Shown here one piece after another: positions 44,221-56,899 of a stretch of 64,000 nucleotides of DNA. The stretch lies in the NCBI GenBank assembly GCA_030407085.1, contig CM059585.1, forward strand, positions 67,134,501-67,198,500, given 5' to 3'. Positions within the stretch are counted from its first letter, which is position 1; every line of letters begins with the position of its first letter. This stretch comes from Trichopria drosophilae (lineage: Eukaryota; Arthropoda; Insecta; Hymenoptera; Diapriidae). Below the pieces are notes generated by a model, which searched no databases, was not told where the DNA came from, and was given only the letters and a program-made list of their open reading frames with translations. Position numbers and translations under genes: made by a program.

Positions 44221-46990
44221 TAATTCCTCGCAAAAGGGGGAGTATCAGGAGAATGGTGGCCCCATGGGCGACTTACGGGTCGCTGGACGCTCGTCTGGAA
44301 GGTACACGATGAACTTCTCCAAAGGATGGGGTCCTCCGCAGTAGGCCGGGGACGTCGTCATCTCCGGTAGGTAGTATGGAGAACCGTTGGGCCCTGGAGC
44401 GCGTTCGCCTTCGGTTGGTGGGATCCCGGGTCTTCCGAGCTTAAACCTGGCACCGTAATCTAAAAAGGCACTCTCTTCGTTGCACTAGGTTACTTCCAGA
44501 TCCGTACTACGAGGTTCGGGTGATTCTCCCGCGGTGCACGAGAGGCAACGAGATAATTCCAACTCAACTTCGAAGCGCGATCGTCCGTCTCTTCGGCGAT
44601 TATCGTGTCGCCACCTCGGGTCAGGGCCCTGTTGGGGGCGATCAGTTGAAGGAGGGAGAAAGCGTGATGCTCGTGCTGCCTCTCGTCCCGGCTTCTGCCT
44701 TCGGAGAGAAAGAGAGAGAACTACATGCGTCGCTCGTCCCCGTGTTTGGGGAAGGAACTCCCGACGGCGACTGACTTTCGTAGCGACGGCGGGGAGGCAT
44801 GAACCTCCATAACGCGTCTTCCCCGGTACGGCGGGCGAGAGCAGCGACGAAAAAAAAGAAGGGTCTCCCCGGAACGCTCTCCTCGATCCGAGTTGCAGGG
44901 TTCGATCCGTGACGACGTCACAAACCCCCGGGCCTGACTCGAGTACATCTTCGAGAGAGGAATGTACGAGTGTCACACTAAACTTCACTTGGTCTGTTCC
45001 ATCTCGCTAAATGTCACTGAGGAACACTTCACTTAAATCTAAAACACTTAACAAAATCAAGAGAGGCGTCTCCTTCGCCACTGGGAAAGAATTGCCCTTA
45101 GGCCTATTTAGTGAGGTAGCTAACTAACCATTAGAGGCACCGAACGCAAAATCGCAAGGGGAAGAGGGGCGCTCGCAATGAGGTCGAACAAAAAATGAAA
45201 TGGTGAATACGCAGATTCACGGACGCAAATGAAATTGAAACATTAGCCGTTTCTGGAAGTATGTCCGGGCAAACTCTATACTCGTAGATTCGTAGGCGAT
45301 GACGTCACGTCGGGCTATCGAGGTTCCGACTCACTTTAGGCGGCCATACGATAGACTTGTAGGGGGGGGGGCATATCGTGTTACGCTAGACAGATTACGC
45401 AACTGCGAAGCGCATCTGCAATAGCATAGTATACAACGGCACGATATTTTCGGGGCAAACAAAACGCGAAGGCACAGAAAATACCTCTACTGTGGGTACA
45501 TTCTTATTGCGACTGATACCAAATTGACTCAATAAGATCGCGGTTTGTCGTGGCGTAGAAATGTAATTACTTGAACACGTGGCTTAGCACAGTGTCATTA
45601 GCACATTGCATGCGCGAATCAGCGCGAATTAAGCTTGAAGTTATCAAATGCGTGCGTCGTCCGAGACGTACTCATGGGACTGATAAAGTCGCGCTGTTTA
45701 ACGTAAAACCAACGTAGGTTATCTAAATGCGCGATTTAGTGCAATATCAAGATAACGCATAGGTGACGTGACTAGACGTAATACAAACTCAAGCAAACCA
45801 AGTGCATGACTCAAACTACGCGAAGTCCATGCAGGTTTTCGACGCAATGCACTACTAGCACAAGTATGAGCGCATCTCAGCGCTATCGGACATCGAATAT
45901 ATCTAATGAAAGTTCGTTCGTTAGAGCTGCTGATGGCCCAACGAAAACGCCATGGGACGACGACATTCAACGACGTATCGCAAAAACACAAATATTAAAT
46001 AAGAATTTGCACGATTTGGCGTGCGCCAAACTGCAAATACGCTACCTACGCGAGTTAGCGTAGGTCCCGAATAAATTAACTACTGGTCATGATTTAGTGA
46101 CATTCAAATTATTAAACAGAACCGCGGGTTCGCGCGAATCACAGTTACTCGAATACTTAGTGTGAGTAAGTGCTAATCCACAAAGAAAATTTTTAAGAGA
46201 CGGTTGCGATTACACGGAGTCAAACTCAACCATATGATTTAGCGCAACTGAACTATCTCTTCTTATATCCTTTGCGGCCACTTCGGCACGCAACAGGAAC
46301 TCATTCGGCGTTATCGGAGACGCCCACAGTAGCGCACACCCGTAAAACGGAATCGGTTATAGCACGTGACACATGACATCTCCCACCAACGCTACGCGTT
46401 ATCGGGAACTGAGCCAAGACAAAAAAAAAGTTATAGAATTTGTGTATCAAATCGTAACGTATAATAGTCGGGAATTTTTATTATATCGGCTAATTACGTG
46501 CAAAAGTTGCAAATCGAAACACAGCAATCTCAACGCGATTGACGACAACATGTGGTAACAAAAAAACATGATCTATGATTAATATTTGAACGCGATGGAC
46601 CGACACAAATCGCTAATGAAAACTGAAAAACGCGGTCACGTTCCCCGCGACCGAATTAAGTGACTTACATATGATAAATGCTCAACTCTAGGAGCTTAAT
46701 GCCGATTCTACATTTATGCATCCGTGCACACACGTATATGGATTCCTGCACCGAAGGGACAACTCAAACGCAAGGGGCGACCAAACACAATCGTGTTGAA
46801 GAAGGGGGTGGTAATCATCGCGTCATCATCGCTTCGCGGAGCGAGAGACGGCAGATGTGGTAGTTAAACGCGATATGAAGCAAGTCATTGAAACTAATTC
46901 AAACAAAAACGTAAATACAAAAAATCGCAGTTTATATTGCAAAGGGCCAACATGATCGCAAAGGACAGCGCTATATTGGTAAGGGGATCA
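44221..46990. other. CpG-containing unassigned DNA, probably LTR-element derived
   Basis: Clearly GC-richer than the flanks. Open frames at 44485-44988 (minus) and 44520-44774 (plus) overlap and show no family motif. A G-run (45361-45370) and many GCGCATTTAG-like words occur. It lies downstream, in element orientation, of the minus-strand Gypsy pol at 47042-48238, where integrase and 3' LTR would be expected, but I recognise neither. Confidence 0.35.
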
Positions 46991-47041
46991 CAAACCATCG
47001 TAATGTCATATGGTTCTTCCTACTCGAATTGTGAATGAACG

Positions 47042-48238
47042 CTACTTAAACCAGTTTATTATTTTCGGGAGATCTTTGCAAAATATCGAGGTACCAGTGC
47101 GGCAGTTAGGTTCTACGGGATCGTAGACCATAACGTCGTTCCAATAATGATGTGGGTAGGGGAGGCGCGCACCTGGTCGACACTCTTCGCGGACGACCTG
47201 GGCGCCTGCGAGTGAAAGTCGGTTCGGCTTTGGTGAGCACACGACTGGCGAAGATGATAGGGTGCTCATTACCGCCCACCTCTTGGGTTATTACCGCGCC
47301 GATCGCGAAGTCACTCGCGTCCGTCTGGATCGTGAAGGGGGCGTCGAAATTTGGGCGGGTGAGGATTGGAGTGTGGGTGAGAGAGTCACGGAGGGACTCA
47401 AAAGCAGACTGCTGCTCCGGACCCCACACCCAGGGATTGTTCTTCGTCAGGAGTTTAGTTAGAGGGATACGACGCCGCGAAAAGTCTGGGAGGAAACGAG
47501 AGTACCACCCCACCATGCCCAGAAAACGTCGTAGCTGTTTGAGATTAGTGGGGGGGGGGGCGGAAATTCAAGCACGGGGGCGACCTTGTCCGGATCAATC
47601 TTTAATTCGTCGCGGTTCAGTACAAAACCGAGGTACTTCACCTCCTCCCGGAAGAATTCGCTCTTTTCCAAATTTAATTCTAGACCGGCGTTCCGCAGAC
47701 TGGTCAGGACAAGTTCACAGTAGCGGAAGTGGTCCTCCTCATCGTCCGTGGCGATGATGATATCATCGAGGTACGCGAATACGTGGGGCTCCCACGCGGG
47801 ATCGATGAGGCGGTCCACCAATCGCTGAAACGTCGCAGGTGCGTTGGTGAGTCCGAAAGGCATGCGCCTAAACTGGAACAACCCGCGACCGGGGACGGTG
47901 AAAGCGGTGACGGGCCGATTACCAGGCGCTACCGCTACTTGGAAGTAGACCTGGCTGAGATCGAGCGTGGTGATGCACTGGGCACGACTCAATCTTGACA
48001 GAATCCTGTCCATCTAGGGAAGAGGGTATGCATCTTTCCTGGTTATTTTATTAACGTCTCGGAAGTCGACGAAAAATCGAAACGCCCCATTCGACTTCCG
48101 GACAATAACGGGATTACTCATCCAGGGGCTCGCAGAACGCTCGATGATGCCGTCGCTCAGCATCTCATCGACTGCGTCCTGGGCCACCTTCAAAATGTAG
48201 GGGGAAAGTAGACGAGCTATTTTTATCAAAAGTAGCAC
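47042..48238 (-). pseudogene. Gypsy-type pol remnant 2 (RT and RNase H), lightly damaged
   Basis: RT motifs in order: DEMLSDGIIERSASPWMSNP, VIVRKSNGAFRFFVDFRDVN, TLDLSQVYFQVAV, RRMPFGLTNAPATFQRLVD, the catalytic FAYLDDIIIA and KYLGFVLNRDELKIDPDK. After a frameshift at a G-run (47550-47559) the RNase H follows with FTIQTDASDFAIGAVIT. Only one in-frame stop (48014-48016) and that frameshift interrupt about 330 codons. The N-terminus is cut at 48238, where Harbinger sequence begins. Integrase is missing. Confidence 0.9.
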
Positions 48239-48254
48239 GAGATATTTTTATCAA

Positions 48255-49490
48255 AAATATTTTTTTCTAAAATGCCTATGGCTTCTTAGTAATCAAGAAT
48301 CATTTCTTGCCATTGTAGACAGATTTAATATCCCGACAAGTACGGGTCATGGAATATTTAAGTGTAGCATGACCGATTTATACGAGCTACTGCTACGATA
48401 TATTTTCTGGCCGAACGCTGGACAAAAGACATTATTTTTTCAGGTAAAAAACGTATATTATAAATTGCTAAATAAATACTTGAGGTACTAGTACACTTTA
48501 TAAATTTATTATAGAAGTCATTTTGTAGTCGTCAGGAAAAACCAGGTAACTGCATTCTGAAAATTCATTGAAAACTCGAGAAAACGCATTTAGAGCTTTG
48601 TATTTGCATTTAAAGCTGTAGTAATATGATTCTTATTTTATAAAATATATATAATTTAAAAATGTGAATGAATCCAATCTCAATCTGACAGAGTGGCGGC
48701 AAATAAAAAATAGATATACATATAGAATATTTTTCAACAATATATTTACCTGAATTTACTTGATGACCGCAGAATTCATGAATCTTTTAAAGTCGAATTG
48801 TTTCCCCTCCACATTTCGTCACACTGTATGCACCTATAGATAGATATTCGAAGAAAAGCCTAGAGGAATACCTGTACGAGCAATTGATAGATGCCATATT
48901 TCAATAAAGCAACCTTTTCTTAATGCTAATAATTTTTTTAATAGAAAACAGTTGTGAAACCAATGTATAATTTTGCAAGGTAAATGAATAACAAATAAAT
49001 AACAAATAAATGAATAACCAATAACGTTTTATTTTTTAGGTATTTGTGATAATTCAGCTCGTTTTATAGATGTATTCATAGGAATGCCAGGGCGTATGCA
49101 CGATGCCAGAGTTTTTCGTAACAGCTCACTGTGCGACCGACTGTCCAACGATCAAAATCCATTATTACAAAGTTATGAACATTTTATTGGCGACAGAGCT
49201 TACCCATTAATGGCAAATTTCATGACACCATTCCGTGATAATGGACATTTAGATATGACATAAATACGTTTCCACATGAAAAATTATATCAATAATCGAA
49301 AGGGCATTTGGATTATTGAAAGGTAAATTTTGAAGACTTCTTGACGTTGCCGATCTAGAATTCGGATGCGCAATAATAGCGGCCTCATGTGTATGGCACA
49401 ATTTTATTATTGAAAATAATCTGGAAAATGAAGCCATGAAAGACGAAGAAATTCCATTTCACAACCATCAAAGAAAGTAAGAGGAGGAGA
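48255..49490 (+). pseudogene. PIF/Harbinger (HARBI1-like) transposase, three exons
   Basis: Exon 1 (to 48443) encodes WLLSNQESFLAIVDRF and MTDLYELLLRYIFWPNAG. A GTAAAA donor and a TAG acceptor at 48841-48843 bracket intron 1. Exon 2 (48844-48979) has RGIPVRAIDRCHISIKQP with the first catalytic aspartate, and FFNRKQ. Intron 2 is 48980-49039 (GTAAAT...TTTTAG). Exon 3 has CDNSARFIDVFIGMPGRMHD, FIGDRAYPLMANFMTPF with the second aspartate and IERAFGLLKGKF with the glutamate. Joining phases agree at both introns. One TGA in exon 2, a frameshift and a stop in exon 3 inactivate it. The start is lost at the Gypsy junction. It is expected to act with the Myb-like protein encoded at 50180-50700. Confidence 0.82.
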
Positions 49491-50179
49491 AAATAATGCG
49501 AATTGCCAGAAATCTCTAAAATTCATTATTTAATTTCATAACTTATAATTAAAGAATCTGAAAACGAACCCGAAATGTTACTTTATTATAGAATATATAA
49601 CACGATACTTCAGTAACTGCTTAAAAAAGCATACAGATAAACACAAAACCAACGTACTCCATTGTTAAATAATAAATTCATCATCTTATACTCTCTAAAC
49701 TTCTTGGAATGGAATTTAAATCCTTGTGAAAAAAATGGGTCGTTTACACTGATTGAATTTTTACGCTTAAAGACTGAAATTACATGTCATGAGAGAAGGG
49801 GCGTGAAATATCACTTTAAGAGAATGAAAATTCAGTCTTTCACAACAGTGGCTCACTTTTCACTCTACATAGAGTGGATTTTCATTCCAAACAAAATTAA
49901 AAATTATAAGGATTAATTTTAGTCTGAAATCGCTTAAATTTTCATAAATTAAGTTAATATTTCCTTTAACATTTTCTCTTTTATTTCGAAAACCTACTTT
50001 AGGCAATATTATATAAGAGTTTTGAAGTTTGCCAAAAAGTACGTTTCCAAAACTAAAAACATTTTAATTAGACATTAACTTAATTTAAGAAAATTCCATC
50101 AATTTTAGATTGAAATTACAATTCGTGATGTTGTATTAGAGATTTAACAATTTTAAGACTTTTATTTTGTGAGCACATC

Positions 50180-50700
50180 TTATTTGTTTAAAGTATTTAA
50201 ATATTCTCTGAACAACAAATTTCCCTCCCTCTGAATTTCATTGAATTCCTCCACTTTTCTCGTTAAATTATCCAATGCTTTGTTTTTTTGTTCTTCCAAT
50301 ACGATTAATTTCCTCCATAAGTCTCGTAATTCTTTATTGTTGTGTACTTTTCTTTTTTTTAACATTGCTTCTGTTGCTGTTTGTATGTTTGATTGGGCTC
50401 CATTTGCTGATGCTATTTGCAATTCTCCGGGAGTTGACGTTCTCGCCATATCCGCTGTACGTGTTGATTGAGTCGGTGAATTAAGTAAATTTAGGTATTC
50501 GAAATCTTCCGAAGCATCCGTTAAAAATGTTTGTAATGAGGAAGGTGTGGAAGATGTGCAGGGCGAAGGTTCTTTGAATGGATGCAAAGGCATCGATAAA
50601 ATAGTTCTACCAAACTGTACAGTTCTATCGTTACTAAAAATGTCTTTTAATGTTTCGAAATACTCCCATGTGATATGTCCTTTTCATAGTTTTTTTATCA
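50180..50700 (-). CDS. Myb/SANT-like Harbinger accessory protein, partial
   Basis: The reverse strand reads EYFETLKDIFSNDRTVQFGR and then a 138-codon frame from MPLHPFKEP (50593) to a stop at 50180: a serine/threonine-rich middle and a lysine/glutamate-rich coiled coil (LRDLWRKLIVLEEQKNKALD, NEIQREGNLLF). This is the usual shape of the second PIF/Harbinger protein: a Myb/SANT or MADF DNA-binding N-terminus, a linker and a coiled-coil tail. Here the N-terminal domain is missing or lies in an upstream exon I could not find. It is convergent with the transposase, with about 690 bp between. The C-terminal frame itself is intact. Confidence 0.6.
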
Positions 50701-50739
50701 CGAAAATCGTTCTTTCTTTGCAGGTATAAATCTAACATA

Positions 50740-51365
50740 AATTTAGTGCTTTAGACGGTCCATTGAAATCTCGCAATGGTGTGGTGTCTGTATAACAAAT
50801 TTAGTAATTAAAAGGTGTGAATTTTTAAAATTTAATAAACTATAGTAAAAAATATTTTGATTAAAATTTACTAACGAAATTAAATGAAATCAATAAATAA
50901 ACTATATTATTGGATTATATTAATGAATTGGCATTTACATTGCAATGATAAATGTAAGGTATGGTACGAATCAGCAGTAAATGAAAGAAATACATTGTAA
51001 ACAGTTTAACTAGAGGTAGCTATACAAAATGGTAGCTATAAAATATTAAAATTTAGTTAATGTAACATGTTGGTTAGTTAAAACAACTAATTTAGTTTAA
51101 CTAAATCTAGCTATAAAACTACTAAATATTTTGTTTCCAGTGTAAATGTTAATAAACCAGGTGTATAGTGTGCATACTAGTACATATGGGGTTCTTCTGG
51201 TAGGTTAGTTATTTGTAATAAATTGTTTCTCATATATTCATTAAAAAATTGTTTATCTACAAGAATATTTTTTTTTAGTCATTTTTTATTCTGCCTTATT
51301 ATATCGAACATAATTACCTCTCTGCATTCTTTTATGCGTGTCCAACAATTCAATAATCGTTTACT
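50740..51365. other. AT-rich DNA, possibly the Harbinger outer end
   Basis: Contains repeated TAGCTATAAAA words (about 51039 and 51108) and TTAGTTAAAAC/GTTTAACTAA dyads, but no clear terminal inverted repeat pair was found. Confidence 0.4.
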
Positions 51366-51368
51366 GTC

Positions 51369-52851
51369 CCAGATAACACATGATATTTTCAGAATATTCG
51401 GCAGGATATTCAAAATAAATTCTACGATATTCTGATAATATTCTCAGCATATTCCTATGTCCGCCCTAAAAACGTTCTCACGATATCCTGATAATATTAT
51501 CCACGATATTCTGTGAATATATACAGTATGTAATTCGTACATCTTCAACCATATTTTAGTAATGAAAAATCCTCTGGAATATCCGTATACTTTTACTGGA
51601 AGTAAGTAACCCATATCCGGTATGGTAAATTTCCCATATCATGATAAAGGAAATTTTTCGAACACGTGATAGTAATTTTCTAATATATATATGGAATAAT
51701 ACATTTCTTGTTAGAGGGATGTCATATCCTTTTTATAATACGTTCTAAGCAATAAAAAAAGTTTGTTTTAATTTTTTAAACTATTTCATTTTTTTAGTAA
51801 ATTTATTCCGGCCAATTTATTTGTTTTTATATTTATTATTTAATTTTATTTTTTATTATACTTTATCTATGAATTAATTTTATTTATTTAAATTTTTATT
51901 TATTTTATTTATTTGTAATTTGTTTATCTATTTTTAATTTATTTTTAACATTCTTAAAGAATTTTAAAATCTTCCTCGGCCGTGAATCGAACTCTGACCT
52001 CAAGACGCTATTTTTGCGCTACATGAAAATATGGTAAAATTTCAATACAAGATTGGATTTTTCAGGCATTTGTACAGTTGAATGGGAAAATTCTAATACC
52101 TGTGTAAGAAAGCTTCAGAACATGTATGACATTTTTATAGATATAAACAAATTCCCATACTTTTGTATGGGAATTTTCTAGTTAATTTTTATACATACTC
52201 GATATCGAATAGATACCCTCAGAATGTTCGGAAGATATCTAAATATCCTGGGAATATTTTTTTATCGCATTTTCTAGTGGAAACTGCAACTCACCCAGTT
52301 CTCCCATAAGAGAAATGTTAAAATTTGCACTGGATAAAAAAAAGATAAAGGATAGAAATTGTCCCCATGCCAAAAAAATACTATAGAACACGAATCAGAA
52401 AATATTGAGCACAATACAAATTGTATTTATTAAGAAATAAGTAGCTAAACCCCTGAATATTAACGTTGTAAAAATGTTGATTATTTGACGTTTGTGTACA
52501 GGAAATTTAGGCTGAATTTGGAATATACGGCCAATATACGAAATTCAAAGAAATATAATACTCTGTTGTGGATATTCTGAGAATATGCAGGGAATATACG
52601 CTAAGAGTGTTCGTATTTAACGTATGTGGATGGGAAATTTTCTGGATGAATTTGGGATATACGTATAATATCCGAACCCAAAATAAATATGATATTCTCT
52701 TTTTAATATTTTGAGAATATGCATAGGATCTCCGAAAAGTTATATACTGTTTACGATATTCTGAGTGTACTCTCCGAATATTACGGATAATCACGAGAGA
52801 TTTCCATATGAATTTCGAATATACGGAGAATATCATGTGTTATTATCTGGG
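51369..52851. mobile_element. Terminal-inverted-repeat DNA element (1.48 kb), CCCAGATAA ends
   Basis: The left end CCCAGATAACACATGATATT and the right end, read in reverse, CCCAGATAATAACACATGAT are inverted copies differing by a TA insertion. Both subterminal regions are packed with variants of the palindrome ATATTCTGAGAATAT (exact at 52572-52586). There is no transposase, so the copy is non-autonomous. A target duplication could not be read with confidence. The superfamily is unknown. Confidence 0.78.
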
Positions 52852-53276
52852 GTAGGTCATTATAAACGTATGTTGCTTGAAAGAATTGCTCCATTTTTTA
52901 TTGGCATCGGATTATTTTCATCATTCGCGTAGGTTACATTAAATTGAAAGTGACACTTCGTATTTCTAGATGTTTAATCGATTAACATTTATACTTGGCG
53001 CGAAATTTGACATAAACCTGGTTAGGTGTTGACCATGTATTGAAGTTTGCCACTAACCACTGAAAACGCGCTAGCTCACGGCTGAACGCGCCCATTCCAA
53101 CATATTTTTTATTAAGATTAATACTTTTATCGTAAAATCTATGTTGTCTACACTTTACATATCGTAATAAACAAAAAAATTTTATGATTGGTCAGAACTC
53201 GGTCACTGGTCATTAATCGGTACATCTACCTTGTAACTGACAATGACGGTAGTACGTTCAAAGTTAGTACGTTATC

Positions 53277-54892
53277 CACAGTGGTCTTGAACCGCTAGAA
53301 AGTTCGACTAAAATGCCAACGTATTTTGGACCTATAATTGTCTTTATATATGTTTAAGGTACTGGAATCAAGAGGAATTGAAATCGTATCTGCTTAGTTA
53401 TGCAAGATTGGTCATATTTTTGGTCAAAACCTGACTTTTTTTAACGTAATGTGCTTTTCTTGAAGTGCCAATTGATTGAGCGCTATTTAATCTTATATTT
53501 ATATTCATATGCATATCTAAATATTGGTTTTATAGTTATACGTAGCCTGCAATTTACATCTGTTACAAATAAAGTAACCAAGCAATAACAATTGTAACAA
53601 ACAAGTGTGATTTGACGAAAATTCTAATCCCATTTGTTTAGTTTACAATAAAACGCGTTTTTTATATTTATGTTTACAGTTTGAACGTAATTCGGCGACT
53701 GCTTTCACACAATGTTATGATAGAAATATATAATTAATACTCAGTATTACTTTTACTTCTTAAATATTCAACATGTTGAAACTAAAGTTTGTGCACCATG
53801 CGGCAATAAAATAGTTTTTGGCAACCAAGTGCATAGTGCTTTCAACATAACCGACAAAATAGAAAAACTCATATACTCATAATAAAACACTTCAACAGTA
53901 ATTTTTCGAAAACTGCAAGTGAGTTTCCTGTAGGCATCTGCAATACATGTCGACGTACTTTATCTGATTACGAAAAAAATGACAGAAAAAGACCTTTACC
54001 AATTATGCCCAACTACAATAATATTCAGCCACATGTTTTGGAACGGTTTATTTAGTTCCTATTCTAGATAGAGATACTGCGTTACTGTGGCCCAAGAGAC
54101 TAAAATTAATCCTAAAAAATTTCCATGGTGAGATATTTGAAGGTAACGCGTGTAGGACACTTTTAAAGGAGAGTGATAAATTGCTAGATAACGACATTTG
54201 CCAAGCCGTTGGACAACTTCGAAAATAACTTTAATTAGTGTTTGGAAAGCGATGAATAAAGTGGTAGAATGTTGATTTTCAGTTAAAAAAGTGTCATACG
54301 ATTTGGATATGCACGTCAACGAATTACGTCAGGCGCTAAAAGCAATTGTGATTTCAGAAACCTTAAAAATCCACGTTCTTTTGAAACATCTAGAAGATTG
54401 TTTAAACTATTTAGAAGGCCGCGGTTTAGGCATCGGTTTAGGCATGGTCAGAACAAGCAGGTGAATCTATACACAGAGAATTCATTAAGTATTGGAACAA
54501 ATATAAAATTAACTTAATGACGGGCCCAAAGTACCTACTGCAATTGAAAAGGGCTGTCGTCTAATTTTCGTCAAGGCACGTTTAAAATTTAATGTTATTA
54601 ATTTGTTATAATTGAGATTGTTTGCTTTATTTTGTTACTGTTACTTATAAATATTGTTATTGTTATATAATTGTATGAATAACTTCCGTTCAATCAGTTG
54701 GCACTTCAAAACTAAGCATATTTCATTAATAAAATTCGATTTTTTACAGAAAAATGACCGATCTTGCGTAATTAAGCAGATACGGTTTCAATTCCTTTTG
54801 ATTCCAGTACCATAAACATATATGAAGACAATTATAGGTCCAAAATACGTTGGCATTTTAGTCGAACTTTCGAGCGGTTCAAGACCACTGTG
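53277..54892. mobile_element. DNA transposon with ~210-bp TIRs and 4-bp target duplication
   Basis: The left end CACAGTGGTCTTGAACCGCT (53277) and its inverted copy ending at 54892 extend as arms of about 210 bp with high identity, both including ATGCCAACGTATTTTGGACC. TATC flanks both ends (53273-53276, 54893-54896). The interior encodes a decayed plus-strand protein. A 4-bp duplication and CAC ends recall the CMC/Chapaev group, but this placement is tentative. Confidence 0.8.
53775..54590 (+). pseudogene. Cysteine-rich transposon protein, unrecognised superfamily
   Basis: The decayed frame begins with a C-x2-C pair (KVCAPCGNKIVFGN), followed by HFNSNFSKTASEFPVGICNT with a second C-x2-C (CNTCRRTL), then PLPIMPNYNNIQPHV. 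After several stops and gaps it ends with ETLKIHVLLKHLEDCLNYLE, GRGLG, WSEQAGESIHREFIKYWNKY and KINLM. The C-terminal WSEQAGESIHREF block looks like a conserved motif of an insect-rich transposon protein family, but I cannot name it or identify DDE residues. It is flanked symmetrically by the inverted arms, so it is the element's own product. Confidence 0.6.
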
Positions 54893-54899
54893 TATCACA

Positions 54900-56520
54900 C
54901 ATACGCTTTTGGATCACATGCGAAGTACGCACACAAGCGTACCCCTACTTGCCTATAAAGAGCGGGCCTCACCGACGATCCAGTATCCAGTCGTCGCAGT
55001 GCGCTTAAACAATAAGCATCACCACGATCGACTTGTGTTCGACAGCTCGTGTCCTTACGGTAAGCTACCGTAACAACTATAATAACTAAATTCAAATGCC
55101 CATTGATTCAAATTAGAATCTGTGGTGTCATTGTAGCCTTGATAGATCACCAAATAATCAAGCATATGGATTTATTACTTTGTGTGATAAAAATAAAGCA
55201 TTAAATTATTGAATTATTAATTAGAATAATAATTACGCGTATTATGTATAGTATAGTGCAAGCGCGGCGATCACGTCACCGGTCCTACTTAATCGCGAGT
55301 AGGCAAATTGCGGATATTCAGGCGCAGTCGGCCTTATAAAAGATATACATATAGATGTACTTTTTGCGAGTAAGCTAGAATAACTTACATCTCGAGTCAT
55401 CATTTACTTACCTTGTAAGTTACAACCTCACAGTAAATTTAGTTTTACATCAATCTGAGATACGTATTTTTTGGTTGGGACATGTCCCGTAGAATGTTAT
55501 AGTCTCCATATAGTTAGCGGAAACATTTTATATTTTTAAGATGCTTCTAAAATTTTGGAAATTTTGTAACAAATTCTTAATTTTGTTTAATTATTGAAAA
55601 ATTCATATGTATTTTAATTTTTTTTAATTGTACTGAAGTAGGCCGCCGTTATTGGCCCATGAGTCTTCTTACGGAGGTTGGTGTGGTACGTAGGGAGTCA
55701 AGTGCTATTTTCGCCGAATTATGACTAGTTCAGTACCGTTTGAAAGTCGAATAATGGCTTCTAACCTGTACGATAATGAACTTTTCACAACAATTTCATT
55801 GATGTTCTCTTACCTAGCGTATCCAATTGATCTAATTCTTTCTCTCGAATATTTATTATATATTTTTCTTTAATCGACATTAATTTTAAATAAATTTATT
55901 TGTTAATTCTGTGCCAATTTCGCATATAAAGACTTGAAAAATGTCATTTCACATAAGACACCATGTTAATAGGCAAAAAATGTTTTTTTATCATTTCTCA
56001 ACACTGAGGTATCCAAATGACTCAAAATTTTCAGGGAATTCATTATATATTTATATTAACGTTATTAACAGAATCTGTTTAATTCTTAACCATACCAACC
56101 TCCTTAATAAAACATTGGTTTTCCGACGTAGATCCTCTAAATGCGGTTCCTCAAAACGGATTACTCCGACCACTCCGTTTATATCCTTGTATTCAGGTTC
56201 AGCGAAGCTAAGCTCTGCTTTAGCTTCAAGGTAACTATTGTCACACACGGTTAAATTTATACTATTTTACACAATTTTACAGGATTTAAAATCTTCAAAT
56301 GTCTTTCTCATTATATCTTTAAGATATTTAGACGACATTCTATTTAATGCGTTTCACACATTTAATGTCATGCCCAAATGGTTAAGACCAGATTGTTTAA
56401 AAAATGTAATTTCAAGAACATGGTTTGTTACCACATGTGGGTGGAATTTTATAAGTACAATATAATGAAATCCATGTGTAATAATCAAAGAAAATTGCAT
56501 ATAATAAATGTATGATCACA
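54900..56520. other. AT-rich DNA with one unexplained minus-strand frame
   Basis: A minus-strand frame at 56051-56248 reads AELSFAEPEYKDINGVVGVI and FEEPHLEDLRRKTNVLLRRL. It looks protein-like in composition, but I recognise no family and see no clear splice context. The rest shows no gene. Confidence 0.3.
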
Positions 56521-56524
56521 TTTT

Positions 56525-56768
<244 letters not shown>

Positions 56769-56803
56769 ATATATATATATATAGACACAGCAAGTTTACG
56801 AAG

Positions 56804-56897
56804 AAGAATACGTTATTTCAAATTCTGAGAACTTTCTGTGTTTATATATATATTAATATATATAGAAAGTTCTCAGAATTTGAAATAACGAATTCTT
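56804..56897. other. Perfect long hairpin
   Basis: 27-bp arms with no mismatch (56811-56837 and 56864-56890, starting CGTTATTTCAAATTCTGAGA), extendable by about 7 bp with one mismatch, around a 26-nt AT-rich loop. It lies directly beyond the CA/TA microsatellite. It could be a fold-back from replication error, a miniature inverted-repeat element or a hairpin RNA source. Confidence 0.85.
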
Positions 56898-56899
56898 AG

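Noticed and set aside
44485..44988. 167-codon minus-strand frame
   Set aside because: Arginine/serine-rich composition typical of a GC-rich non-coding stretch; overlapping opposite frames are equally open.
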